A DNA stretch of 9,384 nt from Hominisplanchenecus_A murintestinalis (GTDB taxonomy: Bacteria > Bacillota > Clostridia > Lachnospirales > Lachnospiraceae). The notes under the pieces are model-generated. The model was given only the letters and a program-made list of their open reading frames with translations, searched no databases and was not told the DNA's origin. The stretch spans positions 1 to 9,384 of the forward strand of contig NZ_CALPCM010000062.1 in the NCBI RefSeq assembly GCF_943193015.1, written 5' to 3'. This document shows positions 1-5,652 of the stretch, one piece after another; position 1 is the stretch's first letter; every line of letters starts with the position of its first letter. The position numbers were made by a program, and so were the translations under genes.

Positions 1-140
1 AGTAGCAAAAATCTACTCTCTACTATTATGGGGCAACAAATGGGGCTATTCAAGCCGCCCAACATTTAGGCGCTTACTTTTCATCTGCCAATCCTCTGAA
101 TTTTCTGTTTTCATCTGTCCAAAACCCGATGTCATCTGTG
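1..140 (-). mobile_element. Possible end of an IS21-family insertion sequence (partial, runs off the left edge)
   Basis: No gene is visible here. The stretch carries three spaced copies of TCATCTG (read on the other strand as CAGATGA) in similar contexts. Repeated subterminal motifs of this kind are typical of IS21-family (istA/istB) ends, where they serve as transposase binding sites. Read on the minus strand, the repeats would lie at the start of the element, with istA beginning beyond position 1. The outer boundary would fall near 132-140, but I cannot fix it because the second end and the target duplication are outside the window. It could instead be an unrelated repeat cluster. Identification rests on the repeat layout and a remembered resemblance only. 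Confidence 0.33.
81..138. repeat. Three short direct repeats, TCATCTG
   Basis: TCATCTG occurs at 81-87, 111-117 and 132-138. Two copies are preceded by TTT and followed by (T)CCAA or GCCAA, so the similarity extends beyond the heptamer. The spacings are 30 and 21 bp. They fit subterminal transposase-binding repeats of an IS end better than a CRISPR, since the units are too short and too unevenly spaced. Confidence 0.6.
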
Positions 141-143
141 AAA

Positions 144-196
144 CGGGCAAAAAATAAGGGGCAAAAACGCTCGTTTTTTGCCCCATTTTTTGCTCG
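144..196. terminator. Long imperfect hairpin, possible bidirectional terminator
   Basis: The inner arms GGGGCAAAAACG (158-169) and CGTTTTTTGCCCC (172-184) pair with one extra T. The outer arms CGGGCAAAAAAT (144-155) and ATTTTTTGCTCG (185-196) pair with one mismatch across a 2-base AA bulge. The G/C-rich core with A/T runs on both sides suits a terminator read from either strand. It lies between the putative IS end and the small ORF and may also be a dispersed palindromic repeat. Confidence 0.5.
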
Positions 197-206
197 ATTT
201 ACGCTC

Positions 207-228
207 AAAAACCACAACATTTTGTGGT
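207..228 (-). terminator. Rho-independent terminator after the 44-aa ORF
   Basis: The arms ACCACAA (211-217) and TTGTGGT (222-228) form a perfect 7-bp stem with a 4-base loop. On the minus strand a run of T follows (complement of 207-210). It begins 9 bp after the stop of the small minus-strand ORF at 238-372, so it would close that transcript or the longer one coming from the DUF1016 gene. The stem is short, so strength is uncertain. Confidence 0.5.
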
Positions 229-237
229 ATAACCGTC

Positions 238-372
238 TTATTTCCTCTTATCACCACAATACGTCATCAGAATCACTGTCTCAACATGTTCACCGTTGTC
301 CAAACCTATACTTAAATCATTTTCAATAATCGGCAGCTTAAACCGAATTGATTTAAGCCACTGCCCCCTCAT
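238..372 (-). CDS. Small 44-aa ORF with an HVETV motif, possible gene remnant
   Basis: The ORF starts at ATG (370-372), ends in TAA (238-240), and has a weak AGGA 8 bp upstream. The product is basic at its N-terminus and ends in HVETVILMTYCGDKRK. The HVETV-(I/V)-L part resembles the HVExVVLLS segment at the start of the RlmD/RumA methyltransferase tail seen at 4154-4513, so it may be a decayed or recombined relative of that tail; the match is short. A hairpin with a T-run follows the stop, which is consistent with a real transcript end. No function can be assigned. It could equally be a chance ORF. Confidence 0.3.
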   Translation of the reverse strand: MRGQWLKSIRFKLPIIENDLSIGLDNGEHVETVILMTYCGDKRK

Positions 373-388
373 GTCTGTTATCCTATTT

Positions 389-406
389 GTGCAACGGTCG
401 TTGCAC
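389..406. repeat. Palindrome GTGCAACG-GT-CGTTGCAC, also present inside the DUF1016 gene
   Basis: This is an 8-bp perfect inverted repeat with a 2-base centre, 20 bp beyond the stop of the DUF1016 gene. The same arms occur at 1134-1152 within that gene, where the minus strand encodes the VQRVVAQ segment. On the minus strand both copies continue with CGTTGCACAAATA. There is no T-run on the side facing the upstream gene, so it is not a simple terminator for it. Confidence 0.65.
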
Positions 407-426
407 TTTTGCTGTTAATTTTGTTA

Positions 427-1503
427 TTATTCTAATTCTTTTTCTATTTCTTCAATAGAAGGCAAACTACTCTGGAACTCCTCTGGCAAAGACTGTGTGA
501 GCTGATTCTGCCAATCTGCAACACCAATCGGGTTCTGATAACCAGATAAAGAATATTCCACTACAGTTTTATTCTTACCCTTAACCAACAAAAGCCCGAT
601 TGTCGGTTTGTCATCAGGATGGCACAAAATATCATTTACTATATTCTGATACATATTTAACTGACTGATAAATCCCGGCTCAAAATCACAGGCTTTTAAT
701 TCTATCACAACATAGCAACGTAATTTCAAGTGATAAAACAAAAGATCTAAATAAAAATCCTGTCCTCCAACCTCTAAATGAACCTGCCGCCCAACAAATG
801 CAAATCCCTGTCCTAATTCTAATAGAAAACTTTGAATATGTTCTGTTAGTTTCTGTTCTATTTCCACCTCACGTCTTGGCATATCGGTTCCCAAAAAGTC
901 AAACAAATAAGGATCTTTAAATATTTGATTCGCCATATCAGAATCAAGCGATGGCAGTGCCACAGGGAAATTGTTGACTGTTTTTCCAGTACGTTCCATT
1001 AATTTACTTTGTATCTGTAACTCAAGTATCGTTTTACTCCAACCATTTTCTATCGTTTTACCAGCATACCATATGTGTTCTTCCTGTGTTTTTAATTTAT
1101 CCATCAAAGTAATATTTGTCCGCCATGGTATTTGTGCAACGACCCGTTGCACAATTTCATAATCCCCCCAACACTGGGCAAATTTTCGCATATACTTAAT
1201 ATTACGTGGAGAAAAGCCGGACATTTCTGGAAAAGCAATTTTCAGATCCTTTGACATACGGTCAATAACCTTTGCACCCCATCCCTCTTCCTCTTGTTTT
1301 TTCAAAATAGCCCTGCCAATATTCCAGTAAAGGCAAATCATGCTTGTATTGGCGTTCATTACAACTGAAACTCTCTGCTTCTGAATTTCTTTCTTAATTT
1401 CTTCTATAAATTGCAAATAACTATCACCCATTTCAGAAAGATTCGGAGCAACCGGAAATACCACTCCCTCTTTATCCTTTCCCATCCGCTTGCGCTTATC
1501 CAT
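427..1503 (-). CDS. DUF1016/YhcG-family PD-(D/E)XK nuclease
   Basis: This 358-aa protein has the two-part DUF1016 architecture. The N-terminal helical part (about 25-175) contains the family segments MICLYWNIGRAI, FPEMSGFSPRNIKYMRKFA and VAQIPW. The C-terminal nuclease domain (about 190-345) shows a PD-(D/E)XK active site: D253 in YLDLLFYH, then E268 and K270 in VVIELK, with a QLNMY (QxxxY) motif at 281-285. Family members are DNase-fold proteins common in mobile and defence regions; a precise substrate is not established. The start is well set: AGGAGG lies 6 bp upstream of the ATG. The length is normal for the family and the frame is intact. The gene stands 264 bp after the RloC-like gene with its own putative promoter, so it is probably a separate unit. 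A palindrome inside it recurs just beyond its 3' end. Family assignment is secure; the biological role is not. Confidence 0.92.
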   Translation of the reverse strand: MDKRKRMGKDKEGVVFPVAPNLSEMGDSYLQFIEEIKKEIQKQRVSVVMNANTSMICLYWNIGRAILKKQEEEGWGAKVIDRMSKDLKIAFPEMSGFSPRNIKYMRKFAQCWGDYEIVQRVVAQIPWRTNITLMDKLKTQEEHIWYAGKTIENGWSKTILELQIQSKLMERTGKTVNNFPVALPSLDSDMANQIFKDPYLFDFLGTDMPRREVEIEQKLTEHIQSFLLELGQGFAFVGRQVHLEVGGQDFYLDLLFYHLKLRCYVVIELKACDFEPGFISQLNMYQNIVNDILCHPDDKPTIGLLLVKGKNKTVVEYSLSGYQNPIGVADWQNQLTQSLPEEFQSSLPSIEEIEKELE

Positions 1504-1524
1504 AAAACACCTCCTATATTCCTA

Positions 1525-1572
1525 TTTGCCAATTACCATATTTATCCTATTCTTACATCAACATTTGGCAAA
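1525..1572. promoter_or_regulatory. Inverted repeat TTTGCCAA...TTGGCAAA around the DUF1016 promoter
   Basis: Perfect 8-bp arms (1525-1532 and 1565-1572) are separated by 32 bp. One arm overlaps the putative -35 box and the other lies downstream of the -10 box. A third TTTGCC (minus strand) lies near 1601-1606. Such an arrangement could be a pair of operator half-sites; no regulator is visible nearby, so autoregulation is only a guess. Confidence 0.4.
1544..1571 (-). promoter_or_regulatory. Putative sigma-70/sigma-A promoter of the DUF1016 gene
   Basis: On the minus strand TTGCCA (1566-1571) and TAGGAT (1544-1549) are 16 bp apart. The start codon of the DUF1016 gene lies about 40 bp further on. 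Both boxes deviate from consensus, so this is a moderate call. Confidence 0.4.
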
Positions 1573-1606
1573 GCATAAATTGTTTTAGGTGTATTTTTAG
1601 GCAAAG

Positions 1607-1630
1607 TCAGTATCGACTACTTCGATACAT
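1607..1630 (-). other. Seven-codon ORF (MYRSSRY) with strong ribosome binding site and internal hairpin
   Basis: AAGGAG (1639-1644) stands 8 bp before an ATG that opens a 7-codon frame ending in TGA. The body of the ORF is a perfect inverted repeat, GTATCGA (1610-1616) and TCGATAC (1622-1628), with a 5-base loop. It lies about 100 bp before the DUF1016 gene. It could be a leader peptide in an attenuation arrangement or the leftover start of a lost gene. No terminator/antiterminator pair is obvious. Confidence 0.3.
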
Positions 1631-1767
1631 TACGATTTCTCCTTACATTCAAATTGTATTTCCCCGATAATCTTAAAAATACCTTAATATAGAAATCATT
1701 TTATCACCTGTCTTTGGTTAAATATAGACCACGTCCTTAATTCCCATGGAATATAATGCAATCATAA

Positions 1768-4140
1768 TCACACCGTCACTTCATCACCTGCACAAAAACT
1801 TTTTATATCTGCACACCACTTTTGAATGTTGGTTTCAATGTTTTGCTTTCCTTCCAAATGTGCCAAAACATGCCTTTTATTTAATAAATAAACGAAACAA
1901 ATAACTTCCTGTGCCGTTCTTCGTCGCTCTTCATCACTTAAAAAATTCAAATAATCCATGTCATCCAGACTATTTGTTCTCTCTAGCATATGACTATCGC
2001 CATTAAGCACAAGCCTATACATTAGATTCTTGAAATAATCAATGTAATCTTTGTCTCCAATCTGTTGCAAAATCGTATCATCACAGGAAATCTCTGCTAT
2101 TCCCTTTTTATACACAAATGTTGAGAACGCCTCCATCACTCGTCGCATTAAATTCCCAACAATCAGAGTGTCATTCGCATTCTTACCACAAGCATAATCA
2201 TATACAGCTTTCAAAATCTCAGAATATTCGTTTCGTTTTGTGTAACTGAATGGAATAATCTCTTTGTTTTTTAATTCACAACAAGCATATGTAACTTTCT
2301 TTTGCCCGTTGCTTTCTCGCTTATATTCGATGCAAACCTCTTCTCCAATTTTTTGAAGATCATATAAACACTGAATATCATGTGTCATCACTAGAATTTG
2401 GCTTTCTGGATTGGTTTTAATAATATCGGCTACCTTTGCTTTCAGCAGTGACATAATTCCCACTTTGTTTTCAAAATCAAAACTTGATATGGGATCATCA
2501 ATAACAAGGATTAGTTTTTTTGAATACCCGTCTTTCGCCTCCTGATTCATAATCAGTTCTGTAAAAAAATAGCATAAAGCAATAATATTTCTTTCACCAA
2601 CAGACACATTGTTAGGCTTTACTACTTTTCCGTGGGCATACAATACATATTTATCACCTTCAACTTTGATTTCTAATCTATCCTTTGAAAAGAACACAAA
2701 TCTAAAGCTCTTATTAATCAAACTGACTGCTATTTTTATGTTTTTCTTTCGAGATTTTAAGATATTCAGTTCATCATTGAAATTTTTGATTTTCTCGTCA
2801 GATTCCTTTAATGCTTCATCAGCTTTCTTCTGTTCCCCCAAGGCTTGCTTCCATAACTTAATATCGCTAGAAACCTCATAATGTGCAATGGCCGCATTAT
2901 CATTTGTGAGATTCCTTTTAAGCGTTCCAATTTTTTTAACTGCATTGTTATAATTTTCTATTTCCTGCTGTAACTTAGTCCTAAACAACTCATATTGCTC
3001 AAGTTTATCAATCAGGCAGCTCTCAAAATCAGTAATAGGTGTATACGGATGATTAATCTTTTTAAGAATAATTTCTCGTATCTTAAATATCTCTTTATTG
3101 ATTTCTTCCACTACATCTTTACACTTTATATAATTAGGTGAATTCAAGACATCCATACCAGAAAAATCAACATTCAATTCCTGTATGATGCATTTTTTGA
3201 GTTTTTCCTCATGAATATCAACCTCTTTCGATAATACTTTCTCTATACTACCAATCAAATCTCGTTTACCTTGATCTGAGATTTCTTGAAAACAAAAAGG
3301 ACATTTCTTTGTCTTTTCTTTCGAAAATACTGACTTCATTTCACTAATTTGATCTAATTTCCCGTCATCAATAAGCTGAAGAAGATATTGCTCACGATCT
3401 GACAACGTAGGTCTTTCAACCTTCTGTGAAAGAAGATTTTGTAATGCCTTTTCATCATATGAAACATTCAATTTCACAGTACTTCTAATCTGAGCCGCTT
3501 CATTAGCTATTACCTGACTTAACAGTTGAAGATTCTCTTCATAACGTTTTCTCAAATCCGCCAATGTTTCAGCAGGTTGCAATGCGATAATAGAATCCAT
3601 TACTTTATCCGTAACGCTGGCATTGCGTTTACCATTATTAATAATCTTTTCTCGCTCAGCCCAATGTCCATTTCCAGACAATCCAAGGTTAATCTGAAAT
3701 TTACAGTTGCTTGGAGACTTTATATTATCTTTGTCTTTATATTCGCCAGCAACTATTTTAAGTTCTGCATTTCTTTTAGATTCAGCTTCAATTCTAAGTT
3801 CCAAATCCAATATTTTATCTTCAAGATTACCTAATTCACCCAAAAGAATAATTGCATTCAACCCATCGTCTCGTATTTTAACACGTGAACTCACATAATC
3901 TTCATTAAACACATGAATACACTGCGTATCCACAAAAGCCATATCTTTTTCATCAAGTAATGTGGCTTGGATTATATCATCAACTACATCCCCTTTTGCC
4001 TTACGCACAGCATTAGAAATAGTACTTTTTCCAGAGCCATTTTTCCCGTAAAGAACTGATATTCTATCTTCATTCATAAATAATTTCAGCTCTTTTTCTT
4101 CATTAAAAAAGCCCCCTTTAAACTTTATCTTTTTTAGCAT
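1768..4140 (-). CDS. RloC/PrrC-like AAA_13 ATPase, putative anticodon nuclease
   Basis: This 790-aa protein is an ABC/SMC-type ATPase. Walker A is GKNGSGKST (32-40); the AAA_13 segment VFNEDYVSS follows near 77-85; long helical, coiled-coil-like stretches fill about 100-470; the ABC signature VSVGER is at 512-517; Walker B LILVIDDP at 543-550; and the H-loop VMTHD at 584-588. A CPFC motif (280-283) in the central helices resembles the zinc hook of RloC. After the ATPase head, R666 and E670 (RRVME) and H717 (NGDSH) have the order and R-x3-E spacing of the Arg-Glu-His triad of PrrC/RloC, HEPN-type tRNA anticodon nucleases, although the E-H distance is longer than in PrrC. The inferred role is tRNA cleavage on phage attack. 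The start has GGAGG 5 bp upstream. It follows the methyltransferase tail ORF by 13 bp. No hsd genes are visible, unlike classic prrC loci. Another AAA_13 nuclease type remains possible. Confidence 0.8.
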   Translation of the reverse strand: MLKKIKFKGGFFNEEKELKLFMNEDRISVLYGKNGSGKSTISNAVRKAKGDVVDDIIQATLLDEKDMAFVDTQCIHVFNEDYVSSRVKIRDDGLNAIILLGELGNLEDKILDLELRIEAESKRNAELKIVAGEYKDKDNIKSPSNCKFQINLGLSGNGHWAEREKIINNGKRNASVTDKVMDSIIALQPAETLADLRKRYEENLQLLSQVIANEAAQIRSTVKLNVSYDEKALQNLLSQKVERPTLSDREQYLLQLIDDGKLDQISEMKSVFSKEKTKKCPFCFQEISDQGKRDLIGSIEKVLSKEVDIHEEKLKKCIIQELNVDFSGMDVLNSPNYIKCKDVVEEINKEIFKIREIILKKINHPYTPITDFESCLIDKLEQYELFRTKLQQEIENYNNAVKKIGTLKRNLTNDNAAIAHYEVSSDIKLWKQALGEQKKADEALKESDEKIKNFNDELNILKSRKKNIKIAVSLINKSFRFVFFSKDRLEIKVEGDKYVLYAHGKVVKPNNVSVGERNIIALCYFFTELIMNQEAKDGYSKKLILVIDDPISSFDFENKVGIMSLLKAKVADIIKTNPESQILVMTHDIQCLYDLQKIGEEVCIEYKRESNGQKKVTYACCELKNKEIIPFSYTKRNEYSEILKAVYDYACGKNANDTLIVGNLMRRVMEAFSTFVYKKGIAEISCDDTILQQIGDKDYIDYFKNLMYRLVLNGDSHMLERTNSLDDMDYLNFLSDEERRRTAQEVICFVYLLNKRHVLAHLEGKQNIETNIQKWCADIKSFCAGDEVTV

Positions 4141-4153
4141 TTTATCCTCCCAT

Positions 4154-4513
4154 TTAAATCATTTGAAAATATTTGAACGCGTTTTTTATTGCATTTTCTT
4201 TTTCTTCTGTACAGTTTGGCTGCTTAACATTTTCGTTCTTTGCCGTATTATAATTCTCACGCTCGATAATACCACTCTTTGCTTTAATCTGAGCAATATT
4301 CAAACTGGATACTTTCAATCCGTATTTATCAAGCACATACTGTTTAATTTCCGCATAAGTGGCTTTACTCTCCGCAGCCGTCAAATCCATCTCGCTCATT
4401 TCCAATTCCACTTCTACACTCTGTTTTGTATGAAGTTTTGAAAGCAACACGATACTTTCTACATGAAAGGACTGCTGTCTATGAATTACCATCGTGAAAG
4501 GAAACATATCCAT
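4154..4513 (-). pseudogene. C-terminal tail fragment of an RlmD/RumA-type 23S rRNA (uracil-5) methyltransferase
   Basis: The 119-aa product begins MDMFPFT, the motif that in RlmD/RumA precedes the H-V-E of the catalytic domain's end (usually DMFPxTxHVE). After an unusual 8-9 residue insertion (MVIHRQQSF) comes HVESIVLLSKL, then the basic/acidic tail with DLTAAESKATYAEIKQYV, IAQIKAKSGI and ERENYN that is common in clostridial RumA-annotated proteins. The SAM-binding domain, the catalytic Cys and the TRAM domain are absent, so it cannot be an active methyltransferase. The start has only a weak AAGG 3 bp before the ATG, next to a hairpin. The stop is 13 bp before the RloC-like start, so both are probably on one transcript. 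Free-standing tails of this type recur in mobile regions, so it could be a retained small protein, not simple debris. Identity of the tail is fairly sure; its status is not. Confidence 0.65.
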
Positions 4514-4518
4514 GAACC

Positions 4519-4549
4519 TTTTAACGATAGGTCGAGGCTATCGTTAAAA
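4519..4549. repeat. Perfect 12-bp hairpin just before the methyltransferase tail ORF
   Basis: TTTTAACGATAG (4519-4530) and CTATCGTTAAAA (4538-4549) pair perfectly with a 7-base loop. On the minus strand the stem ends 5 bp before the ATG at 4513 and partly covers the only candidate ribosome binding site (AAAAGG), so it could restrain translation of the tail ORF. It shares 7 bases with the neighbouring hairpin, so only one of the two can form at a time. Confidence 0.65.
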
Positions 4550-4578
4550 AGTGTCACCACTGAAAACACTTTTTTAAC
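4543..4578 (-). terminator. Terminator-like hairpin at the end of the GHKL operon
   Basis: GTTAAAAAGTGT (4543-4554) pairs with ACACTTTTTTAAC (4566-4578) with a single bulged T and an 11-base loop. It starts 6 bp beyond the stop of the DUF6339-like gene. On the minus strand the descending arm contains a run of T, so it can act as a weak intrinsic terminator. Because its descending arm is also part of the next hairpin (4519-4549), read-through into the tail ORF and the RloC-like gene may depend on which stem forms. Confidence 0.5.
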
Positions 4579-4584
4579 TGTTCT

Positions 4585-5652
4585 CTACTTTTGAATTGCT
4601 TCTATAATATATGTCTTTCCTTGGAAAGGAACCTCATCTCCAATCCAGCAGCCTAAAAGGCTTTTTGCCAATGGCGGAATCTTTGTGGAATTCGGAAGAT
4701 AATTTACCAGTATTGTTTTTGGTTCATCGGTTTCCTTAATACGAACATTGACTTTTTGACCAATAACTATATACTCTTCTTCAACACTATCTTCAGAGTT
4801 TTCTTCTTCTGATATGTCATTGCCATCAACATCCATATCTTCATACTCTTCGGATTCCTCTTCAATCTCTACACCCTGCTCATCACCTTGTAAAATGCCA
4901 TAGATGTTATCAATGAGCATATCAGCAATCTCATCCTCATCAAGACAATCTAAAACAACTCCACCGCCTACTGCATTCAAGAATTGCAATGTTGGTCTTA
5001 TATGTTCCTTGAGTGAAAGCTGTGTGTTTTCCTCTTTGAAGTTTTTGAATGCTTTAACGATGCCATTCAAAATAACCGGATTTGCAGAGAAATTATTACT
5101 GTAAAAAATATCGGAAATTTTACTACTAATATCGTTGCTACCTATAATATCCAATTTTTCAAATGGATTTGCTACATTACTTGGATCATAGGTATTTCTT
5201 CCAACCCACCAACACTTGGCTATGGAATTTCTAAATAATCCGGCTCTTGTACCACCAGAAAAGAAAAATCTCGATTTTATATTTGATACAGCCTCTTTCT
5301 GTGTTTTAGGTGATTTTGTATCATAGTCCCATCTTTTTCTAAGGTAATCGTAATAAACCGAATGGCACAGACCCGCCCACAGTCTTTCATCACAAGCCTG
5401 TGACTCTGTCAAAAATGACAAGTGCTGATAAATAATCTTACAATTTGCAAACTCAACTTCACCTTTTGACATATCAGAATCAATCGGTGCCAACTGGAAA
5501 TCTTGTATCTCCTTAAATTCGACAAACGGATCTCCTCCACAGACCTTCCGAAGCCATTTATTATCCTTTTCCGTGAAATACATGTTGTAAACCATATCGA
5601 GGTTTGATTTAAGGATGTCCAGTGCTTCTTTTTTCATAAAATATAGTTTCAT
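4585..5652 (-). CDS. DUF6339-like protein fused to a C-terminal GreA/GreB-type domain
   Basis: The 355-aa protein has three parts. Residues 1 to about 250 match what I know of DUF6339: ERLWAGLCHSVYYDYLRKRW (89-108), then RFFF, RNSIAKCWWVGRNTYD (141-156), NPFEKLD, and a helical end. Residues about 257-293 are an acidic linker made largely of E and D. Residues about 294-355 resemble the C-terminal FKBP-like domain of GreA/GreB/Rnk: a beta strand NVRIKETDEPKTILV, then PPLAKSLLGCWIGDEV (compare PLGxALLGxxVGDxV), then YIIEAI. That domain in Gre factors contacts RNA polymerase; transferring this role here is inference. DUF6339 genes are known neighbours of GHKL/Z1 restriction-like systems. The start follows the previous stop directly, with AGGAGG 8 bp upstream inside the preceding gene, implying translational coupling. 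It ends the operon, followed by a hairpin. No catalytic residues are apparent. Confidence 0.78.
   Translation of the reverse strand: MKLYFMKKEALDILKSNLDMVYNMYFTEKDNKWLRKVCGGDPFVEFKEIQDFQLAPIDSDMSKGEVEFANCKIIYQHLSFLTESQACDERLWAGLCHSVYYDYLRKRWDYDTKSPKTQKEAVSNIKSRFFFSGGTRAGLFRNSIAKCWWVGRNTYDPSNVANPFEKLDIIGSNDISSKISDIFYSNNFSANPVILNGIVKAFKNFKEENTQLSLKEHIRPTLQFLNAVGGGVVLDCLDEDEIADMLIDNIYGILQGDEQGVEIEEESEEYEDMDVDGNDISEEENSEDSVEEEYIVIGQKVNVRIKETDEPKTILVNYLPNSTKIPPLAKSLLGCWIGDEVPFQGKTYIIEAIQK

Noticed and set aside
81..138. CRISPR array
   Set aside because: The repeated unit is only about 7-10 bases and the spacings differ (30 and 21 bp); no cas genes are present.
129..329. 66-codon plus-strand frame over the left non-coding region
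   Set aside because: It runs through the long hairpin and the terminator stem, has no ribosome binding site and no family features; composition is not protein-like.
389..406. Intrinsic terminator for the DUF1016 gene
   Set aside because: The stem is good, but on the minus strand the following bases are AAATAGG, without a T-run; the T-run is on the opposite side.
2609..2881. 90-codon plus-strand frame opposite the RloC-like gene
   Set aside because: It lies entirely antisense to a clearly coding region with conserved motifs; rich in F, S and L as expected of a complement of lysine/glutamate codons.
3526..3898. Plus-strand frames opposite the N-terminal half of the RloC-like gene
   Set aside because: Antisense shadows of a coiled-coil coding region, without start signals.
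4163..4441. 92-codon plus-strand frame opposite the methyltransferase tail
   Set aside because: The minus-strand frame carries the recognisable tail motifs; the plus frame has none.
4154..4513. Functional rRNA methyltransferase
   Set aside because: The SAM-binding domain, catalytic cysteine region and TRAM domain are absent; only the DMFP motif and the tail remain.
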